Source: Ctena decussata
Taxonomy: Eukaryota; Mollusca; Bivalvia; Lucinida; Lucinidae
Length of the DNA stretch: 64,000 nt
Assembly (NCBI GenBank): GCA_963989385.1
Contig: OZ022498.1
Location: 2,735,501-2,799,500, forward strand
Direction of reading: 5' to 3'
Part shown: in pieces, positions 50,367-62,657 of the stretch
How the letters are laid out: every line of letters starts with the position of its first letter
How positions within the stretch are numbered: position 1 is the stretch's first letter
Notes under the pieces: model-generated
What the model saw: the letters and a program-made list of their open reading frames with translations, nothing else
Databases searched by the model: none
What the model was told of the DNA's origin: nothing
Program-made: the position numbers and the translations under genes

Positions 50367-51172
50367 TTATTGGCTGGCGTCGCATGGCAAGGGACCTTAA
50401 GGCATAAAGCGTGTGCGGAAAGTGAAAAATCTATTTATTTCCTATAAAATATATTAATCCTTGTGCATTTTCAAAATTCACAAGGATGAATATGTTTTAT
50501 AGAATATAAGGAGACTCAGATCAGACAGCGCATTCGCACAGATCCGAGTCTATAATTTTTGTATACGCTGTAAGGTGGCTTTTCATGCAACGTCAACAAT
50601 AGGCGGGGCTGATTAAAATGTTTCAAGACCAATACATATAAAACAGCTGATCAAATATACTTTTAAATATATTTTCTTTTGGAATAATCACAGTGCAAAT
50701 AGCTGGCTGAGATGTTCGTACCTTGGGATGCTAGACATGAATAGGTTAAATGTCTTGATTTCTATATGTTTGTCTTCAAGATTACATATACATCGATTGT
50801 CTGGCAGTCTCATGGTAACTGGCCATTTCTCACCAAGACTGTAAAATTTACGTGTTGTTTTTAGTTTGTGACTGGATTATGACCTGAATTGTAGTTTTCT
50901 TTCTGTGCTTAGAGTTCATCGTGCTACAATTCCAACAGCTTATTCTCAGCGCAATTTCTTAGCAAATGACTGGCTGACGCAGAAATGAGTTTATATATGA
51001 ATATCGATAAATTCTGTTGACGTGGTATTCATACGCGACTTTCTTTTCAAGCAAGCGCTTCCTTCTTGTTTCCCTTGACCATCAGCAATGCTGAAACTTG
51101 ATTTGAAATTACACATGTAAATTTAAGTCCATACTATTTCTCGAGACGAATACAGCAAGCGTGTTTACATAT
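50367..51172. promoter_or_regulatory. Upstream region of the TSP1/chitin-binding gene
   Basis: About 800 bp of apparently unique sequence between the TATA box and the next family A element. A short inverted repeat ATTCATCCTTGTGAATTTTG-like pair lies at 50452-50492, and GACTCAGATCAGACAG / ATCCGAGTC at 50514-50551. Regulatory role inferred from position only. Confidence 0.3.
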
Positions 51173-51408
51173 GAGCCGCGACGTGACAAAACCAACAATG
51201 TGGTTGTGCGCCCAGCGCAGACTCAGATCAGCCTGGGCATCCGCCCAGTCTGATCAGAGTGTTCGCTGTCCGCAAGGAGGTAGCTTAGACACTAAGCTAT
51301 CCTTTGAGAACTTAACGAAGAGTCTGATCAAACTGGGCGGATGCCTAGGCTGATCTGAGTCTGCGCTGGGCGCACAACCACATTGTTGGTTTTGTCATGT
51401 CGCGGCTC
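51173..51408. mobile_element. Family A foldback MITE, copy 13
   Basis: Full-length, flanked by ATAT/ATAT. Confidence 0.88.
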
Positions 51409-51593
51409 ATATGACTTTAATCATGACGTAATTTGTCACCGTCACATCATACGTCAGTTGGTATCGTCATCAAAATGGTGGCGCTCTCGACATTGTTGTT
51501 GTTTGAAACACTATGTTGAAGTGTCTCGCTTTTTCAGGCACAGAAACAGATCAGAAACACAAGACTGAGCCTCTTGTAGTTTTAAATGGAATC

Positions 51594-51666
51594 TGCTGGC
51601 GCGCTCACAGGCCTTTGATTTCGCCAAGACTCTTGGCGAAATCAAAAACCTGTGAGCGCGCCAGCA
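51594..51666. repeat. 36-bp-arm hairpin with one-base loop
   Basis: TGCTGGCGCGCTCACAGGCC..CGCCAAGA and its partner match at 34 of 36 positions. G/C-rich, unlike the surroundings. Confidence 0.82.
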
Positions 51667-51829
51667 GGCAAGAGCCGCCATCTCTTCCATTGTCGGGAAA
51701 CCGCTGGACATTGCAGCCGAAATGAAGAAAAGGAGGGACAAAGTAGGAATTATAAGGAATGAATTCCTTATTTCTGATTTTATCGATGTGTAAACATCTG
51801 CGAATCCCACAAAAAACTAACATAAGGCC

Positions 51830-52369
51830 TTTCGGCCTTTATTCGGTTTGTGATTGATTCGCCAGCGATTACACATCAATGAATTCCCTCTCCACTTCAC
51901 CCCCTCCTACAAATAAATATAAGAAAATTAGTTCCTATATTAAGAATTTAGACAAGGTATTAATACAGGAAGAATTATATAGGAAAGCACTGACGATGGA
52001 ATTTTCGTTATTCTACAGCAGGCTTTAAGAAGGCAGGCCCATTTCTTGATTATCGAGGCTGTCAGTGGAGCACGGAAAACTTGATACTAACTGGATATTG
52101 ACCAGCCCTCTATTTTTCTGTCCATTCACCTGCCATGCTGAGAACACACTGACCTGATCCAATATGAATATATTTATTTATATACTTAACTTTCCACTAA
52201 ATTGACATAATACTAAAATTCCTGGCTTGTAGTGCTACTGCCTATGATTGCCATACTGTCTAATATGGGCTGTACTTTTCTTTCCTCCGTTGGTATAGCT
52301 ATCTTCTGTCGAAAATGAAAAAAAAAATAACTGAAAAAAGAAAAAAAAAAAAGAAATGCCATTCTCCTC
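51830..52369. other. Unassigned sequence
   Basis: No gene or named repeat; A-rich run at 52318-52355. Confidence 0.3.
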
Positions 52370-52800
52370 AGTTTCCGGGGTTAATGAAACTAAAATCTTA
52401 CAGAGTTCCTTCATGAGCAGAGAATACATTCAGAAGCAGGAACATAGGCCAGACTACGTAGTTTCGGCTAATAAAACCTCCTCAGTGACCCTGACAATAT
52501 CTGGTGACGAAACCAGAGAAACCATTCTGTAATTTTTTAATTTTAATTGGGCAGTCGATTCGAAGACTGCTTGGTATCAAAAAGGATCCAAATAATGTAA
52601 AGGAAGATGATCTAGAATAAGAGTCTAAACCAATCTAAAATTTCAGATTCCTCAGAACATATCCTCTAATCTCAAAGAACGAAAATAAAATATTATCTCC
52701 ATTATGGATGATGTACGGGGAGACGTTTTACGGCCGCCACACGGCACAACACCAGCAGTTCCTTCAAGAGCAGAGAACACATTCAGAAGAGGAACATGGG
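52370..52800 (-). repeat. Family E repeat, inverted copy
   Basis: AGACTACGTAGTTTCGGCTA, CTCAGAACATATCCTCTAAT, GGATGATGTACGGGGAGACG and GCCGCCACACGGCACAACAC are reverse complements of words at 11760-12290. Confidence 0.55.
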
Positions 52801-52830
52801 CCATCTTTCTGACAAGACAGATCTACATAT

Positions 52831-53067
52831 GAGCCGCGACATGACAAAACCATCAGAGGAGCATGTGCGCCCAGCAAAGACTCAGATCAGCCTAGGCATC
52901 CGCCCAGTCTGATCAGAGTGTTTACTTTGCGCTTAAAGAGTAGCTAAGGGTCTGAGCTACCTCCGTGCCGACAGCGAAGACTCTGATCAGACTGGGCGGA
53001 TGCCCAGGCTGATATGAGTCTGCGCTGGCCGCACAACCACTTTGTTTATTCTCTCGTGTCGCTGCTC
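52831..53067. mobile_element. Family A foldback MITE, copy 14
   Basis: Full-length but diverged at the right end (GTCGCTGCTC); flanks ATAT/AATT. Confidence 0.82.
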
Positions 53068-54277
53068 AATTATCTGGAACTGTTTGAAGGGAAAACCTTA
53101 ACTGATAGCTGAATTACTCATATTTTGGGTAACTTACGGAGAGAGAAAACCCCGTCTTATAACCAAATAAATTCTCCGTAGTCTTAATAATAGCAGACAT
53201 AGAATTTACTAATAGAATATTGTCTAGCATCCTTTTAAAAGTACATGTATTTCCGTAAAATGAAAATATTAAGATGTTTCAACAGAAATGTGGTTCTCCA
53301 CAGTCGAAAAACACCGGTTTACTTAATGGTATACTCCAATTCTTCCCTTGCAGTCTTCCCCCCCCCCCGCCCCCCCCCCCCCCCCAAAAAAAAAAATAAA
53401 AGAAAAAAGAAAAAAAAGGACCATGTTTTTCTTTTTTTCTAAAATAAAAAAAGTAAAATTTATCACCGGGAATGTACAATTTCTCCCAGAATATATGCTA
53501 AATAGCCGATTTTCCTGGGAAAATCTCTTCTGTACATGTGCTGCAAAGCCACCATTTCCCACGCCCCTTCCCCTCTTCCCTCCGCCTCACCCCTTGTGGA
53601 ACTTGTCGCGGAGATAGGTGTACCACATTTGTATTCTGAAATTTTCTTCCTGTCTACTTATAACAGTGAAGTCCTATGTTGAAACAGTTTTTTTCTGTGA
53701 AATAAAAAAAACCAGCATATTATTAAGTCTGTCTGGGTGACCGTCTTGTTTTTTTTTTTTTTTTTTTTTTTTTTGGGAGGGGGGGGGGGCGGGGGGCGGG
53801 GACAGCTTAGAATAAAGGACCAAAATAGGCATTCAGGCTTTCTGTGTCTTCCATGCATTCATGGTTGTAACCAGCTATGGGGATAGGGAGAAATATCAAC
53901 GAAAACTTCTTTGTCTACAAAACTAAGGCGAACTCACAGTTGCTTGCAAAGTTTTATATGCCCAATATACTCTGTTTGGTTTAGCTTAGCTTTATAAAGA
54001 AGAACGACCTAGGAAAGCTGTTGTTTTCACATGAAGTATCTTAGCCCCGTCGTTCGTTTTGGATTTTTAAGGTAGCCGGGGACTCATCAGCACATTAGGG
54101 ATATCTTGGTTAACCCGTAAAAGTTTTAGCGCTCAGCAATGGCTTCCAAACGATGCTAGACCAATTCGAGTCATCACACCTTGTCCGGACCGTGCAGTAG
54201 GCCTATAGCGTTGAGCAGTCTGGAAGTTACAGAAAATTTAGAGCAGTCGGTCTACAGTGAGCTGCCACTGAGTTCTA
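53068..54277. repeat. Low-complexity stretch (poly-C/poly-A and poly-T/poly-G)
   Basis: C-runs followed by A-runs at 53359-53420 and a T-run followed by G-rich sequence at 53749-53803. Frames across them encode only homopolymers. No gene. Confidence 0.5.
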
Positions 54278-54352
54278 GGGTCGTGTCGGGTAGCTTCGGA
54301 CAGCGGGTAAATTCGGACATAGCATTGCAAACAGTGAAAATCTAGATGAGAT
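54278..54352. mobile_element. Family M MITE, partial copy 3
   Basis: GGGTCGTGTCGGGTAGCTTC, GCGGGTAAATTCGGACAT and GCAAACAGTGAAAATCTAGA correspond to one end and part of the interior. Confidence 0.5.
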
Positions 54353-55416
54353 AATTTACATGCACTTTACGCATAGCCGAACAGTTGATAAGCTTCTGTT
54401 TTCATCTGGTCTGCCTTCCAATTTGAAAAAGAGTTCGAGCAAAAAATTGCTGGGATGCACTTCCAATGCATCGATGAACATTCAGACTTAAATGGATTTT
54501 ATAGAATGTTAATTTTATAGTGTTTTTTTTTCGCAGAAAATAATTCTTTCATCCGTCGTTATAAAACACTTTTTTAACCAGCACGTCCTCTTTTTGTAGT
54601 CTTAACTGTAGAGAACAACCAACCAGAACTAGAACAAGAACAACAACAAAACTGCTAACTTTCAGGAGATAACTTAAAGGTTTTTTATGGTTTTATTCAG
54701 AGTTTTGTATTTACGACAAATCACCACCTTAATGCATTAGAAATCGACACCTGTTGGTGTGGCTAGGATTGAGACAGGTTAATAAAATACTCTGGTACAA
54801 GCCGCAATAGAGACATCAACTCAAGCATTTGTAATCAAAATACGAGCGTATTTGTTTTTCATTTGAACATTATCTCATTAACCCAAAGAATGTCTAGCAT
54901 TCTTTATTCGATGTCTTGGCAAATAGATAAGATACAGACCAGACACTGCAAGTCTGAACAGAACCTACACTGTACATTTACAGTTTGCATATAATACAAA
55001 ATTCAGAAAATTCTGATGAGGAAGAAAAAAAAAACTAAACGTTAAAATAGCAACATCATGTGACTTCCAATAATGTGGCATTGGTGACAAGCAAAGAGTC
55101 TGACCAGACTGAACATATATGCAGTCTGTAGAGAGCCTTCGCCTGTCACATCAGTTATATATGGAAATGACACAAGCCACAAGGCAAACAGAGAGGTCTC
55201 TGATTACCCTGTATAATGAAAAGAATGGGAACAAAGATCTGAAAATTACATGACAATATTTTTGGAAGTCACATAACGCGGCTCAGATCAAATCAGCCAC
55301 CCTTGTCCTGGATTTAAACATAGAAATACATATGGAAATATTTTAAAAAATCTACTTCTATATAACCGTTTGGCTCAGATACTTGAAATTTGGTATGCAC
55401 ACTGCCTAGTTTGTTA
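54353..55416. other. Unassigned sequence
   Basis: No gene seen. Short GATCAGAC-type words near 54945 and 55098. Confidence 0.3.
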
Positions 55417-57095
55417 GCTCATCTGAGCCAGAGGCTGCGGAGGAGCTTATAGTATAGGCAGGCTCTGTCGTCCGTCGTTCGTCCGTCCACCATTTCAAAA
55501 GACTTCTCCTCTGAAACCACTAAGCTGATTGTAACCAAATTTCACATATAGTCTCCAGGGCTTGTAAGAATGAAACATTGTTCAATATGACCCCAAGACG
55601 GTCATATGACCAACATGGCCACCACGCCCATAAATGGTAAAAGCGTTAAAAAAACTTTTTTTTCCAGAACCAGTTGACTGATGGCCTTGAAACTTGACAT
55701 GTAGCATGGGGTACATAAGTGCTACCAAGATTGTTTAAATAATGACTATGGGCCGACCTCGACTTTTTTTATGGCAAGGTTAAATTTGCCTTCTGACGCT
55801 TTAGTACGGAAAAATGCTGTAAAAATAGAAAACATAAGATTTCATGGATATTTTTGAAGAACCTGTCCTAAAATTTGGTATATACAGTCATGATGAGTAC
55901 ATGAATAGTATGAGCGAAAGAGGTAAAGGTCACTTTTTGAAGTTTTGAGCCAGGTCTGTCATATTTTGCCGCGGGCAATTTCAAACAAGCCCTCAAAAGC
56001 AGTTGGGGCAGTTGTAATAAAAAGTAAGTATAGGAAAATTCTCAGGAACTGACACAATTCCATCCCAGATTCCACCCAAGACACCACGTGGGAAAAAGAC
56101 AACACTGAAGTCACTGAAGCCATATTTCAAATGAAGCTTGACCGGGTTAAAGGAATTAGGTTTGGATAGATGGTTTTGGTCACATGACCAAGATGGCCGC
56201 CATGCCCATTATGATAAAATCCCTTTAAAAACCTTCTCCTCCAGAACCAAAGGCCCAAAGAAGTTGTGGCTCGGTATGTTGCATTTGGGACTCAGGCCCA
56301 TCATAGCTCGTACAAATCATGACTGAACGTTGACCTTGATTTAATTTATGGCAAGGTCAATTTTTGTGCGGTTTGCTTTTATATGGGAAACTGCTTAAAC
56401 AGTGGATTTCTCAGAAAGTGTATAATATTTGGTATATGTGATCTACAAAATGAGAAAATGAAGACAACATGTTGCTAAAGGTCAAGGTCATTCTTTGACC
56501 TTTGTTAACGATCACTGCGATTCTGTCGCCCGTCAACATTTTCAAGCATCTACTCCTCAGAAGCAACTGGGCTGATTGAAGCCAAATCTCATATTCAGCT
56601 TTACTAGGTCAAAGAAACTTAAGTTTGTTCAGATGGTTTAGGTCACATGACCAAGGTGGCTGCAATACCCATAAACGGTAAAGACCTTTCAAAAAATCTT
56701 ATTCTCCAGAATCAAAGGCCCAATGACTTTGTGGCTTGGTATGTAGCATTGGGGACTCGGGCCCCTTATAGTTTGTACAAATTATGACTGTGCAACTGTG
56801 GTTCCATATGTTTTAAATGGGAAAATGCTTAAACGGTGGATTTCATGGAAACTTTAATAGCCCAGATATGATAAATTTCAAATTATAGATAATCAAATGA
56901 ATACATGTAGACATAAGGCCAGCACAGGTCACGGCCATTCTTTAAACTTTGTAGCGGTCACTGAGATTTTAAAAATAAAATATGCTCTCCTCTAAAACCA
57001 CTGATTTATAATTTGTGAAAATGAGGGAAATGAAAAATTGGCTCTATTGACAGTAAGGTTTTGGGTGAACTACAGGACCATTTGTCCTCTGGTTC
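55417..57095 (+). repeat. Long dispersed repeat 'L', ~1.7-kb copy
   Basis: AGCTCATCTGAGCCAGAGGC head, three ~500-bp units with GGTCACATGACCAAGATGGC-type words at 55602, 56177 and 56642, and a tail of GAACTACAGGACCATTTGTC. A family I fragment (56028-56105) is inside. No intact coding frame. Confidence 0.7.
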
Positions 57096-58334
57096 CTGTT
57101 TCGCACGTTAATTTACATTGAAAATTTCTGTCCCAGTTTTCCAAACTTGGTTTACATATGGACAATGAGCTGTGGTGTTGTCGGATTGAAAGTCAGGATC
57201 ATTGCCATTATCATTCCCTTTATTTGTCCATTTTCTGTCTTTTCAAGGTCAATGTGTACCTGTATACGAAGGAACTTTGCAATCTAGAAGGTTGAAACTT
57301 AGTATACATATGGAGTATAAGTGAGTAGACATATGAAGTATGAGTGATTTGATAGAACAATTGAAACTTGGGCTCATTATGTTAATTTTTCTATTTTTGT
57401 CCATTTTTCTTTCTTTTCCTATTTCACAAGTTAACCTTGAAAACTTGTGTCACAGTTTTTCCAGGGGCTATTAAAGCTGGAATCTTCAAACTTGGTATAC
57501 ATTTGTAGAATGAGTTATTGTATCATGGAATTGATAATCAGGCTGATTGCTTTCTTTCTTCCTTTTCTTTATCCATTTTTGTCTTTTCAAAGTAAATTTG
57601 TGTTGCAGTTTTCTCAAACTTAGTTTACACATGAAGAATTAGTTGTTGTATCATGGGATTGAAATTTAGGCTCATGGCTCATATTCTTCCAATATTTATC
57701 CACTTTTCTTGTTTTTAATTTTAAACAATGATCAAGATGGGATTTTTTTAAACTTGTTATATAGAAAAACAACAACTTGTTGAAATGTGGAATTGAGAAT
57801 GCAGCTCAGTGCATATATTCTTCCTTTCATTTTCTTATCCATTGTCTATTGTAGAAACTTTGTGTCACAGTTTTCTCATGAATTATCAAGCCAGACACTT
57901 CACATTTGGTATACAGATAACATCGAGTTGTTGTAATGTGGGATCGACAAGCAACCTTCTTGCGCTTATTTGAGCAGCGACACGAGAAAACCAACAATGT
58001 GGTTGTGCGCCCAGCGCAGACTCAGACCAGGCTGGGCATTTGCCCAGTCTGATCTGAGTCTTTGCTAAGCGCTTAAAGGGTAGCCAAGGGACTAAGCTAC
58101 CTCCATGCGGACAGCGAAGACTCTGATCAGACTGGGCGGATGCCCAGGCTGATCTGAGTCTGCGCTGGGCGCATAACCACATTGTTGGTTTTCTCGTGTC
58201 GCGGCTCATTTGTCCTTTATTTATTCAGCTTTCATTCATTTCATATTTAGAATGTTGAAACTTTGTGTTACAGTTTTCTCTGCAACTATTCAAGATAGGC
58301 TGTTTATACTACGTAGTCATTTGAGTACAGTTGC
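57096..58334 (+). repeat. Diverged tandem repeat split by family A copy 15
   Basis: Units of roughly 130-150 bp with TGTCACAGTTTTCTC, AACTTGGTATACATATGG and ATTTATCCATTTTC words; they resume at 58208 after the inserted MITE. Confidence 0.55.
57972..58207. mobile_element. Family A foldback MITE, copy 15
   Basis: Full-length with ATTT on both sides; first arm begins GAGCAGCGACACGAG. Confidence 0.88.
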
Positions 58335-58455
58335 CGTTTTCTTGCTCGGTTTAGTCGAGTATAAAATTTTCTCTGCTTACGTACGAGTGGCATTTTCATA
58401 TTTATCAGCAGAGGAAATGTCATGCTCGGCTAAGTTGAGCACGAAAAAAGTGTTA
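58335..58455. mobile_element. Family K foldback, partial copy
   Basis: TTTTCTCTGCTTACG..GGCATTTTCATATTTATCA and GCTCGGCTAAGTTGAGCACG match the inner part of 33110-33300. Confidence 0.5.
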
Positions 58456-58975
58456 TGCCCTTTTGGCCAGGTGAGTTTCAAGAAGGACATTCCCAAATTG
58501 TCTTTGTGACCATGGCGTGATCTCAGGGACATTGAAAATTTACATCCCCCGAAAAAGAAACCTCGGAGAAAGGTGTTTTTGTACCAAAAAAGAGATTTTG
58601 AATAAATGAGGAAAGATGCGTAAGACTTTGCAAAAGATAAGATGAGATAGGTACTTCAGTGGTTACTCAGATAATCAGGAAAACTTTGACTTGATGACTT
58701 GGCCGTCCCAAGGCGATGTTTCTGTTTTGGTTTCCCTTGGTTGTTTTATGTGTCGTTTGTTGATGTTTTTGATGTTCTGGCTAGCCGGACGACCACCTAC
58801 GCGGGAAATGGCTGTCCACATGCTTGCCGCTGGTAATGTCATTGTTGGTGACTAATTTTGTTTTGTTTTTTTTCCAACATGATGTCTTGGGTGGGATCTG
58901 GAATTGAATTGTGTCAGTTCCTGAGAGTTTTCCTACTTATCTTTTCCTTTATTCACGAGTCTGCTGAAAGCATGA
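58456..58975. repeat. Family I repeat, reverse copy, plus short unassigned part
   Basis: GGCTGTCCACATGCTTGCCG, GATGTCTTGGGTGGGATCTG and GAATTGTGTCAGTTCCTGAG are reverse complements of family I words (27340-27440). Confidence 0.5.
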
Positions 58976-59211
58976 GAGCCGCGACACGACAAAACCAACA
59001 ATGTGGTTGTGCGCCCAGGGCAGACTCAGATCAGCCTTGGCATTCGCCGAGTTTGATCAGACTCTTCATTAAAGGCTCAAAAGGTAGCGAAGGGACTAAG
59101 CTACCTCCATGCGGACAGCGAAGACTCTGATCAGACTGGGCGGATGCCCAGGCTGATCTGAGTCTGCGCTGGTCGCACAAACACATTGTTGGTTTTGTTG
59201 TGTCGCGGCTC
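58976..59211. mobile_element. Family A foldback MITE, copy 16
   Basis: Full-length; flanks ATGA/ATAC, no exact duplication. Confidence 0.86.
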
Positions 59212-59214
59212 ATA

Positions 59215-59490
59215 CCCTATGAAACTGGGAGTATGAGTTGCAATCTAGAATAACGTATGGGGGAATCTCTGAAAAAGACGAGGAAAGATGCTCTATAACG
59301 GTCTGAAGGCTGCAACCAGTATTCGACAAGAGACCTTGTTCCCCCCTCCCCCCTCCCCCCCCCAAGCAGGCGCACCAGGAAGCATCATCTGGCGTTTCAA
59401 ACCCCTTTGGCTGGGATTGACATTTACAAGTGCAGTTTCTTCCCTTAGACAATTAGAGATTGGAACTCTCTGGCAGATTCTCTGGTGCCG
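59215..59490 (+). pseudogene. LINE RT C-terminal remnant
   Basis: GAAACTGGGAGTATGA and AATCTCTGAAAAAGACGAGG parallel 25719-25780; translation gives MLYNGLKAATSIRQ, then poly-C, then an AFQTP-like region. Broken and short. Confidence 0.6.
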
Positions 59491-60119
59491 TATTCATAAA
59501 GCCTATTAAGAGCCATTCTCTGTAACCACTTAAAAAGTCGCGCCACGCATAGTCATCGATTTTGCTCAAACTTTCCTTATATACTTATTGTGACACCAAA
59601 ACAAGAAAACCATGTTGATTTCATTCCTACATGTGCCCGTTGCCATGGCAACGGCTGTTGAATATTTTGTCAGAAATTGAGGTAAAAATTGTACCAAAAT
59701 AGACATATTTCTAATAAATTTATATATTAGAAAAAGAATGACATACTCTGAATGCTTCTCATATGTAAATGTCTTGTTCACCTTGAGTCGACACCAAAAC
59801 TTTGAATTGTATTTGGAAAGCTTGTAATGTCATCAGGCTTGGGCAAAGTGGGTGGGGGTAGTGCTATATTGGGAAAGGCTATTTTAAGGCAGTTTTAAGG
59901 TTATTTGTAGAATTCTTGCAGCCATACCGGCATATGTGTGCAGCTTCATCTCATAAGCCAACATTCCAAGAATAAGTTTCTGGAAAAACATGCCTGGGAA
60001 AGTATACTTCCTGAAGCGTTACCATAGCAACAATAAGTGGACCGTCGCAAAATTCCAAAATGTAGGGTAATAATACTTATAATGTCAAATCATCATTCTT
60101 ATCAATATATGTGTTCCTT
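59491..60119. other. Unassigned sequence with an X-box palindrome
   Basis: GTTGCCATGGCAAC at 59639-59652 is a perfect 14-bp palindrome fitting the RFX X-box consensus. No gene nearby. Confidence 0.4.
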
Positions 60120-61195
60120 TATTTTTAAATACACTTAATAGTAAATTGGTCTTTTATAAAATATCAACATATTGCTAGTTTCTCTGTTCAAGGTCAAGGT
60201 CAAGGTCACAGAAGCACGAAAAGATGGCTAAAATGCGTTTTTTCCTTATACTTTGTTGTTCTCTAGCAACAAAATATTGCAGCATTGTCTTTGTACTTGT
60301 AGTTTATTTAGTGAATGACAACAACTTTCAAATACACATATAGCTGGCTTTCTCTAGTAACAGCCAAGGTCAAGGTCAAGGTCACAAAAAATACAAGAAA
60401 AATGCTAAAAAATGCACATTTGTGTATATATTTTTTCCTGTATCAACAGTAAATTTATATAATGTCTTTCTACTTGGCCTTTATTTAGTATATATAAATA
60501 GCTTTCAAATGCACATATAGCTTGTTTTCTCCAGTAACGTCCAAGGTCAAGGTCAAGGTCACAAAAACAAGAAAAATGCTAAAAATGCACATTTTGTTCA
60601 TATTTTATGTTCTGTATCAACAGTAGATACAGAAAATGTATTTGTACTGGGTCTTTATTTAATATATAAAAAATAATTCTGTTAAGCACATATAGCTTGT
60701 TTCCTAAAGTAGCTTCCAAGGTCAAGGTCAAGGTAACAAACACAAGAAAAAAGCTAAAATGCACATTGTTCTCACATTTTATGTTCTTTATCAACACTTA
60801 ATAGAGCTAATGTCTTTGGACTTGGCCTTTATTTAATATATTACTATAGCTTTCAAATGCACATATAGCTTGTTTCTTCCATCAACCTACAATGTCAAGG
60901 CCAAGGTCACAAAAACGAGAAAAATGCTAAAATGCACCTATCATTCATATTTTGTGTTCCGTATCAACAGAAAATACAGAATGTGTAGTTATACTTTGTC
61001 TTTATTTGGAATATTACAATAGCTTTCAAATACATGTACAGTTCGTTTCCTCCAGAAACTTCAAGGTCAAGGTCAAGGCCATAAAAACAAGAAAATGTTA
61101 AAAATGTCCCTTTTGTTAATATTTTGTGTTCGGTATCAAAATTAAATATAGAAAATGTATTTGTGCTTGGTCTTTATTTAGTATACATCTTCCTT
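60120..61195 (+). repeat. ~175-bp tandem array, six units, with AGGTCA triplets
   Basis: Each unit carries an AAGGTCAAGGTCAAGGTCA-like run: starts near 60188, 60364, 60540, 60715, 60889 and 61060 (spacing 171-176). The rest of the unit has AATGCACATTTTGTTCATAT and ATGTATTTGTACT words. Non-coding. Confidence 0.85.
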
Positions 61196-62657
61196 TAAAC
61201 GACAAGGCTCGTTCTTACCAAATTTCATATCTAGCATCTATAGGCAGGGGGAACCAATAATGCTGTTTTTCATCGCTTCAGAACTTTGGTTGCTATGGCA
61301 ACTTACAGTTTCCATTGACTTGTATGGGAAAAATTGAAAATTTGCATTTATTGCTATTTCTCCGCAGATAATTTGACAAATCGTATACGGAAATGTTTCT
61401 TGAGTAGCTCTCTATCAATAACATGAAATTTATGTTAATTGCACAATTTGGCTGAGTGCCATGGCAACCGAATGGTTAAAATAGGAAAAAAATATTCAAA
61501 CATTATCTTTTCAGAAACTATGCAACCAATAAGGCTCAAACTTCACAGAAAGGGTTTTAGTACTTCCCTCTATAAAATAACTGTTTTTTTTTGGCAATTG
61601 CTTCAGCAGTTTGGTTGCTATGGCAGCTTAAAATTGCCATTGACTTAAAATGTGAAAATAGTAAATTTGCTTTTATTGCTATGTGACTGCAGGTATTTTG
61701 ACAAATTTTATAGAAATGTTCCCAGATTAGTCCTCAACCACCCTCATTCAATTTATGCAAATTGCACTATTTGGCTGATTGCCATTGCAACCAAATGGTT
61801 AAAAATAGAAAAGATATTAAAATATCATTTTTGCAGAAACAATGTGGCCAATAAAGCTCAAACTTTACAGAAACTGTTACAGCACTATTTGGCTGATTGC
61901 CATTGCAACTAAATGGTTAAAATAGAAAAGATATTAAAATATCATTTTTGCAGAAACAATGTGGCCAATAAAGCTCAAACTTGACAGAAAGGATCTTAGT
62001 ACTAGCCTCTATAGATTTAGTGTTTTTCATGGGAATTGCTTTCGGAAGTTAGGTTGCTATGGCAACTTATAGTTTCCATTGACTTATAATGGGAAAAATG
62101 GAAATTGGCAATTGTTTGCTACCTTACTGCAGTTATTTGGATATTTTATCTACAGAAATGTTTCTTGAGTAGTCCTCTATGATTCATGTTAATTTTGTCT
62201 AAATCACTGAATTCGATTCGTTGCCATGGCAACATAAAGGAAAGAATTTTGAAACAATATTAAAAAATCTTTCCCACAAAAACCATATAGGGGGATGAAG
62301 CTGATTCTCTGCATACATATTTATGACATTAGCCACTACATAAATATTGTTGTTTTTTTTTATTGTTGCTCACGTGCTTTCATTGCTATGGCATTTTAAA
62401 ATTTCTATAGACTTGTATTGGGAAAAGTGCAAATTGGCATTTATTTCTGTGTTACTGCAATATTTAGGCATAAAGTTTTACAAACATGTTTTTTTATTGT
62501 AACTTCATCAATTTTGCTAATATTAACTAGGACAAGCATAACAACTCAGTCAAAGTTGAAATTAGGCCATATTGTACAATTTACCTTTCAGTTACTTACC
62601 CCTGAGTGCTGAGGGTGAATGGACTCAGGTGAGCTACAGAACCAATGGTCCTCTGGT
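61196..62657 (+). repeat. ~340-480-bp tandem units with GTTGCTATGGCAAC words
   Basis: Units recur near 61285, 61610, 62050 and 62380 with GGTTGCTATGGCAACTTA and TTCCATTGACTTGTATGGG. A perfect X-box palindrome is at 62220-62233. A 100-bp stretch around 61780-61985 is duplicated. The array ends in GGTGAGCTACAGAACCAATG, the tail of the L family. Confidence 0.7.

Noticed and set aside
53245..53858. Several frames near 53.3-53.9 kb
   Set aside because: They encode only Pro/Gly/Lys/Phe homopolymers from poly-C, poly-A, poly-T and poly-G tracts.
57886..59213. Frames beginning [21 protein letters not shown], also seen at 46717, 51171 and 18369
   Set aside because: This recurrent peptide is the translation of the family A MITE arm, not a gene family.
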